A stretch of 36,188 bases of DNA from Scatonaster sp045598705 (lineage in GTDB: Bacteria > Bacillota > Clostridia > Saccharofermentanales > Saccharofermentanaceae): the NCBI GenBank assembly GCA_045598705.1, contig JAZLMM010000006.1, positions 1-36,188 of the forward strand. Reading direction: 5' to 3'. The notes below the pieces were generated by a model. That model did no database searches. It was not told the DNA's origin and saw only the letters and a program-made list of their open reading frames with translations. Shown one piece after another: positions 24,583-33,480 of the stretch; within the stretch, counting starts at the first letter, position 1; each line of letters begins with the position of its first letter. Made by a program: the position numbers and the translations under genes.

Positions 24583-25950
24583 TCAGAATTGTGGAAGTCT
24601 GCCAAGTGCCTGAGAGATTTCCTCATCCGAAGGAACATAGTTCTCCATCTTTCCATCGTGGAACTTCTCGTAAGCGAACATATCGAAATACCCAGTTCCG
24701 GTCAGACCGAATACAATCGTCTTTTCTTCGCCCGTTTCCTTACACTTGAGTGCTTCATCGATGGCAACGCGGATTGCATGTGAACTTTCTGGTGCCGGAA
24801 GTGTTCCTTCTACGCGGGCAAATATCTCGGCTGCCTCGAAGACTTCGGTCTGTTTCACAGCGCGTGCTTCCAGAAGTCCATCGTCATAGAGTTTCGACAG
24901 AATCGGGTTCATACCGTGGTAACGAAGTCCGCCTGCATGGCTGGCCGACGGAATATAGTCACAACCAAGTGTATACATCTTCGCCATGGGGCAGATTCGT
25001 CCTGTATCACAATAATCGTAGGCAAAAGCACCTCGTGTGAGGCTGGGACAGGATGCTGGCTCGACTGCAATAAAGCGGTAATTCGCTTCCCCTCGCAGCG
25101 TTTCGCCAAGGAATGGGGACATCAAGCCACCGAGGTTACTTCCGCCACCGGCGCAGCCGATAATAATGTCCGGCTTGATACCGTACTGATCCATCGCAGC
25201 TTTCGTCTCCATACCGATGATTGACTGGTGAAGAAGTACTTGATTCAGTACACTTCCCAAAACATAACGATAACCTGGTGTTGTGACCGCGGTCTCGACC
25301 GCTTCAGAGATGGCGCATCCAAGTGAACCGGATGTACCCGGATGCTCAGTAAGGATCTGTTGTCCCACTTTCGTGGTCATGGACGGAGATGGGGTCACCG
25401 ATGCACCATAAGTACGCATCACTTCTCGACGGAAAGGCTTCTGTTCGTAGGAACACTTCACCATGAAGACTTTGCAGTCCAGATCGAAGTAGGAACAAGC
25501 CATGGACATGGCCGTCCCCCACTGTCCTGCACCAGTCTCGGTCGTGACTCCAGCAAGTCCCTGCTTCTTCGCATAGTAAGCCTGTGCAATGGCCGAGTTC
25601 AGCTTATGGCTACCACTCGTATTATTGCCCTCAAACTTATAGTAGATCTTCGCAGGTGTACCTAGCTTCTTCTCTAGGAAATACGCACGAACCAGTGGGG
25701 ACGGACGATACATGCGATAGAAATTGCGGATTTCATCCGGAATGGGAATATAACGATTGTCGTTATCCAGTTCCTGCTTCACCAATTCGTCGCAGAATAC
25801 TTCTCGGAGTTCTTCTTCCGTCACGGGCTGATGGGTCGATGCATTGATCAGCGGAGCCGGCTTCTCCTTCATATCCGCTCGAACGTTGTACCAAGCGTTC
25901 GGCATCTCGCTTTCATTCAAATAGATCTTGTAAGGAATTTCATTAGACAT
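24583..25950 (-). CDS. trpB2: TrpB2-type tryptophan synthase beta-like enzyme
   Basis: A PLP enzyme that condenses indole and serine to tryptophan. The 455 residues exceed TrpB1 (about 400) and show TrpB2 features, with a long N-terminal region before RPSPLVRAYFLE. The PLP Lys116 sits in GSHKLNSA and the phosphate loop is GCAGGGSN. TrpB2 usually does not depend on TrpA. No trpA is near, so it may salvage free indole or take part in stress-time synthesis. A complete T-box with a UGG specifier precedes it, strong evidence for a tryptophan role. The ATG at 25950 is chosen with AAGGAG upstream; a GTG two codons earlier is possible. Confidence 0.93.
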   Translation of the reverse strand: MSNEIPYKIYLNESEMPNAWYNVRADMKEKPAPLINASTHQPVTEEELREVFCDELVKQELDNDNRYIPIPDEIRNFYRMYRPSPLVRAYFLEKKLGTPAKIYYKFEGNNTSGSHKLNSAIAQAYYAKKQGLAGVTTETGAGQWGTAMSMACSYFDLDCKVFMVKCSYEQKPFRREVMRTYGASVTPSPSMTTKVGQQILTEHPGTSGSLGCAISEAVETAVTTPGYRYVLGSVLNQVLLHQSIIGMETKAAMDQYGIKPDIIIGCAGGGSNLGGLMSPFLGETLRGEANYRFIAVEPASCPSLTRGAFAYDYCDTGRICPMAKMYTLGCDYIPSASHAGGLRYHGMNPILSKLYDDGLLEARAVKQTEVFEAAEIFARVEGTLPAPESSHAIRVAIDEALKCKETGEEKTIVFGLTGTGYFDMFAYEKFHDGKMENYVPSDEEISQALGRLPQF

Positions 25951-26012
25951 CTTCACTGTCTCCTTTCGTTGATTTGGGACGAAAGCTCATTCCTCGGATT
26001 ATACTTGAGAAA

Positions 26013-26050
26013 CAAAAATCCCGCCCCAGCTTATTGGTTTCTGCTGGGAC
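26013..26050 (-). terminator. T-box terminator before trpB2
   Basis: On the minus strand GTCCCAGC (26043-26050) pairs with GCTGGGGC (one G-U pair) and is followed by GGGATTTTTG. It is the conditional terminator of the leader and lies about 62 bp before the trpB2 start. Confidence 0.88.
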
Positions 26051-26336
26051 AGGAATACGATTCTTTCCTGCGGTGCCACCCGGCTTGATCAACAACTCAT
26101 CATTGTTGAACCACTTTTGCATACCAACATATGCCTCTCTTTGTTGACGGGGGATTGAACCCCGGCGCAGATACTCTCTTCTTCGGAATCATCCACCAAT
26201 TCGCGAATGCCAGAAGGAGATTTCCCCTTGCCCTCGGAAGTCCATTCAGATCAGAACCTTCATGCTGCCCTCTCACCTACGGCAACTCTCTGTGTAGAAG
26301 AAAAAACTGTTCCTACTCACTCTTCCTCTTCGGCTT
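26013..26336 (-). promoter_or_regulatory. T-box leader of trpB2 (Trp specifier UGG)
   Basis: The T-box GGGTGGCACCGCA is at 26069-26081 on the minus strand, followed by a terminator at 26013-26050. The 5' part has AGTAGGAACAG and AGAGAG elements typical of stem I. In the same relative context as the pheST specifier (GAA just before, A just after), a TGG lies at 26242-26244, so tRNA-Trp is the expected ligand. The leader runs about 386 nt from the predicted start site to the trpB2 ATG. A T-arm-like hairpin inside it (26149-26165) is leader structure and not a tRNA. Confidence 0.92.
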
Positions 26337-26342
26337 GCATGG

Positions 26343-26372
26343 ATAATACCACTTGAAGTTACAGGACGTCAA
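26343..26372 (-). promoter_or_regulatory. Promoter of the trpB2 T-box transcript
   Basis: On the minus strand TTGACG (26367-26372) and TATTAT (26343-26348) are 18 bp apart. They lie between the cysK stop and the T-box leader, so trpB2 is transcribed from its own promoter. Confidence 0.7.
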
Positions 26373-26399
26373 GAGGTCTCCACAAGTACAGAATACAAC

Positions 26400-27332
26400 T
26401 TATGATTCGAATAGCTCGGTAGACAGATATCGATCCCCAGAATCAGGGAGCAACACGACAATGTTCTTCCCCGAGTTCTCTGGGCGGGCCGCAACCTGTA
26501 AGGCGGCATACATCGCCGCGCCAGAAGAAATACCTACCAGCACGCCTTCTTCTTTACCGATCCTTCTTCCGGTTGCGAAAGCATCGTCACCACTGACTGT
26601 GATAATCTCGTCGTAAATACCAGTATCCAGCACATCTGGTACGAAGTTCGCGCCGATGCCCTGAATGGCATGCGGACCAGCATGTCCCTCGGACAGTAAT
26701 GGTGACTCTTTCGGCTCAACCGCAATCACTTCCAAAGCAGGGTTCTTCTCTTTGAGGTAAGATCCCGTCCCAGTGATGGTGCCGCCAGTTCCAACTGTGG
26801 CAACGAAGATATCCACTTTCCCGTCCATCTGATCCCAGATCTCCGGTCCCGTCGTCAGATAGTGCGCCTTAGAATTTGCTGGATTGGTAAACTGCGAAGG
26901 AATGAAGCTTCCCGGAATCTGTTGGTGTAGTTCCTCTGCCTTCTTGATACAGCCCGCCATGCCGAGGCTTGCCTCTGTCAGCACCAGTTCAGCGCCATAG
27001 GCTTTCAAGAGTTTTCTTCTTTCAAGTGACATATTATCCGGCATCACGATAATCAAATGATAACCACGTGCCACGGCAACAAGTGCGAGGCCAATGCCGG
27101 TATTGCCGGATGTCGGCTCAATGATTGTTGCATTCGGTTTCAGAATTCCTCTTTCTTCTGCATCATCAAGCATCGCCTTGCCAACACGGTCTTTTGCCGA
27201 GCCTGCTGGATTCAGGTACTCCAACTTCGCAAATATATTAGCTCGAATACCATCGGCATTCTCCATATGAGTCATCTCAAGAATCGGTGTATTTCCGATT
27301 AACTGTTCTGCAGAAGTAACATATTTTGCCAT
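26400..27332 (-). CDS. cysK: Cysteine synthase A
   Basis: A PLP-dependent O-acetylserine sulfhydrylase making cysteine from O-acetylserine and sulfide. Its 310 residues are the usual length. PLP Lys47 is in NPAGSAKDRV, the substrate loop TSGNTG is near 74-79, and the phosphate-binding loop is GTGGTITGTG. The C-terminal VGISSGAAM motif is present. The ATG at 27332 has AAGGA upstream; 10 upstream codons in frame look non-coding. It is followed by the trpB2 promoter and leader. No partner serine acetyltransferase (cysE) is in the window. Confidence 0.95.
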   Translation of the reverse strand: MAKYVTSAEQLIGNTPILEMTHMENADGIRANIFAKLEYLNPAGSAKDRVGKAMLDDAEERGILKPNATIIEPTSGNTGIGLALVAVARGYHLIIVMPDNMSLERRKLLKAYGAELVLTEASLGMAGCIKKAEELHQQIPGSFIPSQFTNPANSKAHYLTTGPEIWDQMDGKVDIFVATVGTGGTITGTGSYLKEKNPALEVIAVEPKESPLLSEGHAGPHAIQGIGANFVPDVLDTGIYDEIITVSGDDAFATGRRIGKEEGVLVGISSGAAMYAALQVAARPENSGKNIVVLLPDSGDRYLSTELFES

Positions 27333-27383
27333 CGTAAAAATCCTTCTATCTGAAAGTTTCACATACGTTCTCTAGTTGGGCAC

Positions 27384-28508
27384 TTACGTCGTCGTCTCAG
27401 TTGTTGCTGCGGTCGTATTCACTGTATGGTCCAACGTTGTCTCCGCGGCTTCATCTGAGGTCACCGCCGGCGTTGTCTCGGTGGTCGGCATAGGTGTCAA
27501 CATAGTAGGAATAATCGAGTCGGTTGGATAAATCTCATCCAACAACCCGAAACGATAATCCTGCTCCTCCATATATGTCAGCACCTGATCCAGAGCGTCC
27601 ACATTAGCCTGAGAATCATTATGCATGAGAATAATCGCACCATTATGGTGGAACTTATCATAATGATCCATGATGAATTCTACTGACGGCTGATTGTTCT
27701 GATCGTAGTCATCGTAGGCAAAACTCCAGAATACCGTCTGATATCCAGCATCCTTCACCATCGTCAACACGCGATCGGAGTAGGAACCCGTAGGTGTTCG
27801 GAAATAAGGATCGATAGGATAGCCGGTAATCTCGTAGAAATACTCCGCCACATCGAAAATCTCATAGATGATATCTTCCGCATCCAATTTCGTCAGATCT
27901 TCGTGGTTAACCGTATGGTTACACACCATGTGACCCTCTTCTTTCATACGTTTGGCATATTCCGGGCACCCCTCCAGATACATCTTCGTCACAAAGAAAT
28001 TCGCCTTCACATCATGCTTCTCAAGCGTATCCAGAATACTCTGTGTACGATTGGTTGGATAACCACAGTCAAAAGTAAGATAGACTACCTTATCCCCAGC
28101 AGAAACATGATCGTTCAGATAATAACTAGCGTACTTCTTCATATTGAAGTTCTCATAGTCACCTGAAGGTTCATGATCTTTCTTTCGGATGAAACACCAT
28201 GTATCCGGCGCTTCCTGCGTCAGCGTGTTATAGTAGCCGGCTCGCTCTTCCATGCACTTGCGCAATGCCTTCAGACTCTCAAGGTAATCTCCGCTAGGCT
28301 CAGTTGGATTCTCATTTTCCGTTGTCTCAGAAGGATCTGACGTACTCTCCGTGGTCGTCTCGACGGTAGACACATATATAGAAGGTGCAGACTGTGACGA
28401 TCTCTTCGTTGTTTCTGTTAATTCGGATATTTTCGAACATCCGGATAGCAGGAAAGCTACAATCAGGAACAAGCTCGCCTGCTTTGTTATTTTTGCAATA
28501 TATTTCAC
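27384..28508 (-). CDS. PdaA-like polysaccharide deacetylase lipoprotein
   Basis: A 374-residue surface lipoprotein. The signal peptide ends in lipobox LLSGC (Cys24), followed by a Ser/Thr/Glu-rich linker to about residue 75. The NodB-type deacetylase domain covers about 140-320, with TFDCGY (Asp147), the metal His pair HTVNH (198/202), RTPTGSY (catalytic-site Arg) and LMHND near the end. The WSFAYDDYDQ segment resembles PdaA-type muramic-acid deacetylases, so peptidoglycan is the likely substrate. The C-terminal 40 residues are Thr-rich. The start is GTG with only a poor GGGG upstream. cysK follows after 51 bp. Confidence 0.88.
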   Translation of the reverse strand: MKYIAKITKQASLFLIVAFLLSGCSKISELTETTKRSSQSAPSIYVSTVETTTESTSDPSETTENENPTEPSGDYLESLKALRKCMEERAGYYNTLTQEAPDTWCFIRKKDHEPSGDYENFNMKKYASYYLNDHVSAGDKVVYLTFDCGYPTNRTQSILDTLEKHDVKANFFVTKMYLEGCPEYAKRMKEEGHMVCNHTVNHEDLTKLDAEDIIYEIFDVAEYFYEITGYPIDPYFRTPTGSYSDRVLTMVKDAGYQTVFWSFAYDDYDQNNQPSVEFIMDHYDKFHHNGAIILMHNDSQANVDALDQVLTYMEEQDYRFGLLDEIYPTDSIIPTMLTPMPTTETTPAVTSDEAAETTLDHTVNTTAATTETTT

Positions 28509-28720
28509 CAGGAAGAACCCCGTTTCAAAACTTATTTAAGCAAGTGAAGCACATCGTTTCAACTCATGATGCCATCTCACTTACGACTATATTATACTAC
28601 GGATTAATCAACGAATACGACAAAAGGCAAGAAAATTTACTACTTCTTAAAGATTAGCGAAAACACGCAAACAAATTATCAGTGACTAACTGTTCATTCT
28701 TTCCTTGACACACTTAATAA

Positions 28721-29836
28721 TTAGAACTCGATGCTCTCCAAGAGCATATCAAGCAGTATCGCATTCTGAATCGAGAACTCCGGTGTAATATGCGGACGTT
28801 CGTCTCCGAGAATACACCGACCGAGTTGTTCAACTTCCAACTTATAATTCTGCTCGACATATACACATCGTTCAATCTGCACATCACCGGTTGTGATGCG
28901 GTACTTCAGTTCACCCTCCTCGTTATACTCCACCTCAGAACGGATGGAACCCTTCGTACCGTGGATATAGAGTCGATCATATCGACCGAATCCATCCACA
29001 CCAAGGATCATACCAACATCGAAGGAAGCTCGTACACCATGAGGGAATTTCAAGATGGCTCCGGCAAAAGCATCCACTCTGTCTTCTTCCAGCGTCTTAG
29101 CCGGGGATTCGCCCATCGTACCATCACCCAGTTCAGACGCTTCATCAGACATCTCAGCCATCGCGCGAACATAAATGGGTGCCAACGAAGCCCAGTCAAA
29201 TCCATCTTCTTGGCGTTGAGCCTTCTCATCCTCGAGAGGCAGAGCATTCTCCTGCCTTGCGATCTCACCTGCCCGCAGAAGCGAGAGGATCATGGTGGTA
29301 CAATAACAACCTAGGTCGTAAATCATGCCACCGCCCAGAGGCTTATGGAGGCGGAAATCTTTGCGATAACCCTGGGTAACAAATCCGGTATCAATATACA
29401 CCAAGTCGCCGATGATACCCGAGGCAACATCCTGACAGAGTGACTCAACATAGGCACCGTGAAGATAGGCATAGGCTTCCATCAGATACACACCGCACTC
29501 CTCCGCTACTTGAAACATTTCTTGTGCATCCTGTGCGTTGAGGGCCAATGGCTTCTCACACAGTACATGTTTACCGGCCCGAAGTGCCGCAATCACCCAC
29601 TGTTTATGAATATGGTTGGGAAGAGGAATATAGACCGCTTCTACCTTGGAATCTTGAAGAAGCGCCTCATATCCGACGTAGCCAACCTGAAATCCGAACT
29701 TCTCCTGATACTGTCTCACCTTCTCTTCCGAACGTCCGGCAATCGCATAAAGCTCACAGTTACCTGCTTTCTTCATTCCAGGAATCGTACAATTTGCCGC
29801 AATTGCAGCTGTACCCAACACACCCCATCTCACCAT
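28721..29836 (-). CDS. Gfo/Idh/MocA-family oxidoreductase
   Basis: A 371-residue NAD(P)-dependent dehydrogenase of sugars or inositol-like substrates. An N-terminal Rossmann fold (WGVLGTAAIAANC, residues 4-16) is followed by the family motif CEKPLALN at 93-100, containing the catalytic-site Lys. The C-terminal alpha/beta substrate domain follows. An acidic insert at about 205-250 (EDEKAQRQEDG and a Glu/Ser-rich run) is not usual for the family and is probably a surface loop. GAGGAA lies 8 nt before the ATG at 29836. It is not in an evident operon, and its substrate cannot be inferred. Confidence 0.9.
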   Translation of the reverse strand: MVRWGVLGTAAIAANCTIPGMKKAGNCELYAIAGRSEEKVRQYQEKFGFQVGYVGYEALLQDSKVEAVYIPLPNHIHKQWVIAALRAGKHVLCEKPLALNAQDAQEMFQVAEECGVYLMEAYAYLHGAYVESLCQDVASGIIGDLVYIDTGFVTQGYRKDFRLHKPLGGGMIYDLGCYCTTMILSLLRAGEIARQENALPLEDEKAQRQEDGFDWASLAPIYVRAMAEMSDEASELGDGTMGESPAKTLEEDRVDAFAGAILKFPHGVRASFDVGMILGVDGFGRYDRLYIHGTKGSIRSEVEYNEEGELKYRITTGDVQIERCVYVEQNYKLEVEQLGRCILGDERPHITPEFSIQNAILLDMLLESIEF

Positions 29837-29966
29837 AGTCAGATTTCCTCGCTTTCTTCGTAGTCGCAATTATCTACTTCCATTGTATGCGAATCAGAAT
29901 CACTTCGGTACGCAGATTCTTCCGAATTATTGCATTTTCATGCAGAAAATCGTGGCGAAAAAAGAC

Positions 29967-29996
29967 ATAGCACAAATCAGAAATGTGTGCTATCAT
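29967..29996 (+). promoter_or_regulatory. tRNA-Val promoter with inverted repeat
   Basis: An extended -10 TGCTATCAT (TATCAT at 29991-29996) lies 7 bp before the tRNA. An inverted repeat ATAGCACA-11 bp-TGTGCTAT (29967-29974 and 29986-29993) covers the -35 position and part of the -10. No strong -35 exists. The repeat could be an operator or a coincidental part of the promoter. Confidence 0.5.
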
Positions 29997-30003
29997 AGTC
30001 GAC

Positions 30004-30078
30004 GGAAGCTTAGCTCAGCGGGAGAGCATTCCCTTCACAGGGGAGGGGCCATGGGTTCAAACCCCATAGTTTCCACCA
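30004..30078 (+). tRNA. tRNA-Val (anticodon CAC)
   Basis: A full cloverleaf: 7-bp acceptor GGAAGCT/AGTTTCC, a D-arm with TAGCTCAGCGGGAGAGCA, anticodon stem TTCCC/GGGAG with loop TTCACAG, and a T-arm with GGTTCAAAC. The anticodon CAC reads GUG valine codons. The alternative register (TCA) breaks the stem and puts C at position 37. CCA is encoded. It stands alone with its own promoter and terminator. Confidence 0.95.
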
Positions 30079-30090
30079 GTAACTACGAAG

Positions 30091-30128
30091 ATCCTGGAGA
30101 TCCGATTCGTCGGGTCTTCAGGATTTTT
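30091..30128 (+). terminator. Terminator of tRNA-Val
   Basis: A 13-bp stem (ATCCTGGAGATCC with GGGTCTTCAGGAT, two G-U pairs) and 8-nt loop are followed by TTTTT. It starts 12 bp after the encoded CCA. Confidence 0.9.
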
Positions 30129-30222
30129 AAATTATCTTCGATTTGAAAATGTGCGAGGCTTATGCTACCTTAAATCCATAAGTAATTCTGAAAGCTGGTC
30201 AAAGTTCTAGGAGGATCGGTAT

Positions 30223-31179
30223 ATGGGTTTACGGAATGTCATGGAACGTGCTGCACATGAGAATCGCAAGTTCTTCATTCAGAACTGCATCGGTTTTGAC
30301 ACACCTCGTCTAAAGACGGAGATTTTGCCGGAAGATGTTAAAGTAGAATCCGACATATCTTATGCCGAAGCCCCGAAGGAAGCGGATGCTTTTGCCGAGG
30401 AGAAATACGATTTGTGTTGCTGTGATCGCGTGCTGGACATCTACACACCATCGAACGCAAAAGAGGGTGAGATGTTCCTACTCATCCATGGTGGTGCATT
30501 CTGCTATGGTTGCAAGGAATTGGACAAGAATTTCGCCATGCACCTTGCGGAAGCTTCCAGCATTGCGGTCGCCAATGTCGGTTATCGACTGCTTCCCCAC
30601 ACAGATCTTCACGGCCTATTGGAAGATGTTTTCCTAGGGCTCAGTTATATCGTAAAGAATCGTAACATTACTAAGATCCATACTATCGGTGATTCCGCCG
30701 GTGGATACTCCAGTATGCTGACCGCCATCCTCATCAACTCCGCCGAAGCACGTAAGGAATGCGGGCTTTCGAACTTCGATGAAGTCCTCGCTGCGAACGA
30801 AGCACACGGTGCAGTACGTGCCATCACCGCCAATCCGATTTGCACCAGTTTCCGCCACCACCCGAAGCATTTCTGTGGCATCTTCTTCGATGCGGAGAAA
30901 CGTATGCCAAACTTCATCTATGACTTAACCAAAGCCATGGCTAGATACGGCTGTCCGCCTTTGATCCTGGCCACCGGTGACAAGGACGACATGCGCCTGG
31001 AGAATCAACGTCTGCTGAAAGAAGTGACCAAGATGGGCATCCCGGTAAAGTATGATGACGCAGTCTCCACACCGGATCGTCCGATGCACCATGTCTATCA
31101 GATTGCACATCCAGAATGGCCCGAGAGTCAGCGTGTTATCAAGATGATATGTGAGAACGTAGAAGAAGCGGGAGAATGA
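30223..31179 (+). CDS. Alpha/beta hydrolase (HSL-like esterase)
   Basis: A 318-residue cytoplasmic hydrolase, probably a carboxylesterase. The oxyanion-hole motif LLIHGGAF is at about 86-93, the nucleophile elbow GDSAGG places Ser158, the acid is likely Asp in ATGDKDDM and the base His is in MHHVYQ near the C-terminus. HGG and GDSAGG are the marks of the hormone-sensitive lipase group. AGGAGG lies 8 nt before the ATG. It stands alone between the tRNA terminator and a convergent thyA, and no substrate is indicated. Confidence 0.88.
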   Translation: MGLRNVMERAAHENRKFFIQNCIGFDTPRLKTEILPEDVKVESDISYAEAPKEADAFAEEKYDLCCCDRVLDIYTPSNAKEGEMFLLIHGGAFCYGCKELDKNFAMHLAEASSIAVANVGYRLLPHTDLHGLLEDVFLGLSYIVKNRNITKIHTIGDSAGGYSSMLTAILINSAEARKECGLSNFDEVLAANEAHGAVRAITANPICTSFRHHPKHFCGIFFDAEKRMPNFIYDLTKAMARYGCPPLILATGDKDDMRLENQRLLKEVTKMGIPVKYDDAVSTPDRPMHHVYQIAHPEWPESQRVIKMICENVEEAGE

Positions 31180-31195
31180 TCTTCTTCCCGCTTCT
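31164..31195. terminator. Hairpin between the hydrolase and thyA genes
   Basis: AGAAGCGGG (31164-31172) pairs with CCCGCTTCT (31187-31195), with further inner pairs GAA/TTC. It overlaps the hydrolase stop codon and is followed by CATTTCTG. It may serve both convergent genes; the U-tract is poor on either strand. Confidence 0.55.
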
Positions 31196-31242
31196 CATTT
31201 CTGTTCCAATGCTTCATTACTGTGACGGAATTACACGATAAC

Positions 31243-32127
31243 TTAGATACCCAATTCAAATTTCAGTTGTGGGCCCATTGGGTCGTAATCCTGCATCTCA
31301 AAATCATCCAACGTGATATCTTCCAGTTTGCAACCCGGTTCCTTATGAAGGACCAGCATCGGGTTCTTAAGCGGTGGAAGTTTTGAGGCTTCCGTACTAT
31401 CAGTATAGATCGATAGTGCCTCCTGATCCTCCGCACGGCGCAGAAGCTCATGTGCATTCTCAAAGTGGCGATCGTAAATCTGTTCATTCGCAACGAAATG
31501 GGTAAAAATACCTGCTTCGTAGCCGGTCACACGTGCGATCATGATGAGCAACGCCGCATACTGGATCTCGTTGATGCCACCGGCACCGGATGCGGTCAGC
31601 ATATCACCGGATCGCTGCACCATGCACATATCCAAGTACTTCCCACGAACATTCCAGATGGTCAGGAACGCGCAAGGGGCAAGGCCCGGCGTCTCTCGAA
31701 GATCGCTCTCCTGCCACAGGGACATGATCTTTCTTCTTCCATAAGGATCTTTCTTAATATCTTCGATCAAGCGATTCACTAGATCATAACGCTTCACAGT
31801 CGCGCCGTAACGCTGCCCGATGGTGCCATCGCCGATATCCCACGGTCCCCACCAGTTCACACCGAGTTCTTCCATCTCGGATAGCACATTGGTCGGGCGC
31901 TGATAGATCGTGAAGATTTCTCGAATACCAGTCTTCCAAGCCTGCTTACGAAGGGTACAGATTGGGAATTCACCTTTACTTAAGTCATACTTTCTCGTGA
32001 CATGATTCACGCTGATCGTATGCGCCGGGGTGCCGTCCTCGTACTTCGGTCTCGGATCCACATCCTTGAAACCATTGTCCAGAATATTGTGAATGTCACT
32101 GATTAAGTAATTGTCCGCTATCGTCAT
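31243..32127 (-). CDS. thyA: Thymidylate synthase, divergent subclass
   Basis: Methylates dUMP to dTMP with methylene-tetrahydrofolate. A 294-residue protein with the nucleophile Cys152 (LAPCAF), QRSGD at 171-175, an Asn at 186, paired Trp at 92-93 and Tyr218. The classical PCH His is Ala153, and the His of the classical HLY motif is Gln216 (EQIY). I recall Bacillota enzymes with PCA at the first site, but the second change seems less usual. The classical GLPFN loop is a Gly/Ala/Ser segment here. The ATG at 32127 is preferred over a TTG two codons earlier, with GAGGG upstream. It is convergent to the hydrolase. Confidence 0.92.
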   Translation of the reverse strand: MTIADNYLISDIHNILDNGFKDVDPRPKYEDGTPAHTISVNHVTRKYDLSKGEFPICTLRKQAWKTGIREIFTIYQRPTNVLSEMEELGVNWWGPWDIGDGTIGQRYGATVKRYDLVNRLIEDIKKDPYGRRKIMSLWQESDLRETPGLAPCAFLTIWNVRGKYLDMCMVQRSGDMLTASGAGGINEIQYAALLIMIARVTGYEAGIFTHFVANEQIYDRHFENAHELLRRAEDQEALSIYTDSTEASKLPPLKNPMLVLHKEPGCKLEDITLDDFEMQDYDPMGPQLKFELGI

Positions 32128-32203
32128 ATTCAACGCCCTCTCTGTTCAGACTCCTATGATCTTCTCTGAAACAATTATACCAAATAAGTTTCAGATATTC
32201 CTA

Positions 32204-33382
32204 TCAACCCTTCTTTTTACGTCCGACCATGAATCTGCGCCCCAGTCGTCCAATCGTCCGATACGGGAAACGCTGTAATGCTTTGTCAGCTTCGACCAGT
32301 TTCTCTCGGATCGGCACGCTCTGCGGACAATGTTGTTCGCACTTCCCACATTTGACGCACAAGTTCGCCGAAGCCGGATCGACACGTAGCGCCATTGTCT
32401 GCAAATACTCAAGTCGTCCCGATTTCTTCCCTTCAGAATACATATGATTGTAGCACGAGAAGATCGCAGGAATATCCACGCCCTTGGGACAAGGCATGCA
32501 GTATCTGCATCCCGTACAATCCACCTTGGTATTCGCTCGAATATAACCTCGAATCTGCTCAATGAATGCTTCTTCTTCGTTGGCAAAAGCACCCACTTCC
32601 GCTTCAGATGCGGTCTTGCAGTTAGCCTCCAGCATCTCCATCGAATTCATACCGGACAGCACACACGTAACCTCTTCTTGATTCCAAAGCCACCGGAATG
32701 CCCACTCGGCCGGCGTCCATCCATGTGGCTCCTTCTCGATCATCGTCCGTGCTGTCGCAGGAAGAAGGTCTACCAGTTTGCCGCCACGAAGTGGCTCCAT
32801 AATCATGACAGGAATGCCCTTCTCATGGGCCGCGCGCACACCGGCTTGCCCCGCCTGCGTATGTTCATCCATGTAGTTATACTGGACTAGGCACATATCC
32901 CAATTGTAGGCGTTCAGAATCTTCTGAAACATCTCAGTGCTGCCATGGAAAGAGAAGCCTATCTTCTTCACGATACCGGCCTCCTTCTTCGCCTGGATCC
33001 ACTCTCGAATTCCCAACTTCTCCAGTCGTTCCCACTGCGCATAGTCCGTCATATGGTGAAGGAGATATACATCGAGATAATTCGTACGCAGACGCCTGAG
33101 TTCCTCATTCAAATACTTGTCCAGTCCCTCTTGGTTCTTCACCAAATACTGTGGAAGTTTCGTCGCTAGTTGAATCTTTTCGCGAAGATGATTCTTCTCC
33201 AGGATTTCTCCGAGCGCTTCCTCACTTCCGGGATAGATATATGCAGTGTCGAAATAATTGACCCCCAGTTCATACGCACGCAATATCTGCTTCTCTGTTT
33301 TCTCCATGTCGATCTTCTTGCCATTTTTGGCAAATCGCATACATCCGAATCCAAGTATCGAATACCCTTCTCTATATTGCAT
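32204..33382 (-). CDS. Aldo/keto reductase with C-terminal 4Fe-4S domain
   Basis: A 392-residue protein. Residues 1-275 form an aldo/keto reductase barrel with Asp45/Tyr50 (FDTAYIYPGSE), a Lys near 81 (LATKLP) and a His near 116 (LLHHMTD). The C-terminal part has two cysteine clusters, CTGCRYCMPCPKG and CVKCGKCEQHCPQ, of ferredoxin type. This fusion is common in Clostridia and couples NAD(P)H or ferredoxin chemistry to a carbonyl substrate, which is unknown here. AAAGGAGG lies 7 nt before the ATG at 33382. Confidence 0.92.
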   Translation of the reverse strand: MQYREGYSILGFGCMRFAKNGKKIDMEKTEKQILRAYELGVNYFDTAYIYPGSEEALGEILEKNHLREKIQLATKLPQYLVKNQEGLDKYLNEELRRLRTNYLDVYLLHHMTDYAQWERLEKLGIREWIQAKKEAGIVKKIGFSFHGSTEMFQKILNAYNWDMCLVQYNYMDEHTQAGQAGVRAAHEKGIPVMIMEPLRGGKLVDLLPATARTMIEKEPHGWTPAEWAFRWLWNQEEVTCVLSGMNSMEMLEANCKTASEAEVGAFANEEEAFIEQIRGYIRANTKVDCTGCRYCMPCPKGVDIPAIFSCYNHMYSEGKKSGRLEYLQTMALRVDPASANLCVKCGKCEQHCPQSVPIREKLVEADKALQRFPYRTIGRLGRRFMVGRKKKG

Positions 33383-33480
33383 ATTCTGCCTCCTTTCACG
33401 CACCTACGTTACACGACACCCGTAAGTGCGCAACCTCACAAAGAACCCAACGCCACCTATATCCGTACTCACACGTTATT

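Noticed and set aside
26149..26165. A T-arm-like hairpin with GGGGTTCAATCCCC on the minus strand, suggesting a tRNA
   Set aside because: No acceptor, D or anticodon arm surrounds it, and it lies inside the trpB2 T-box leader.
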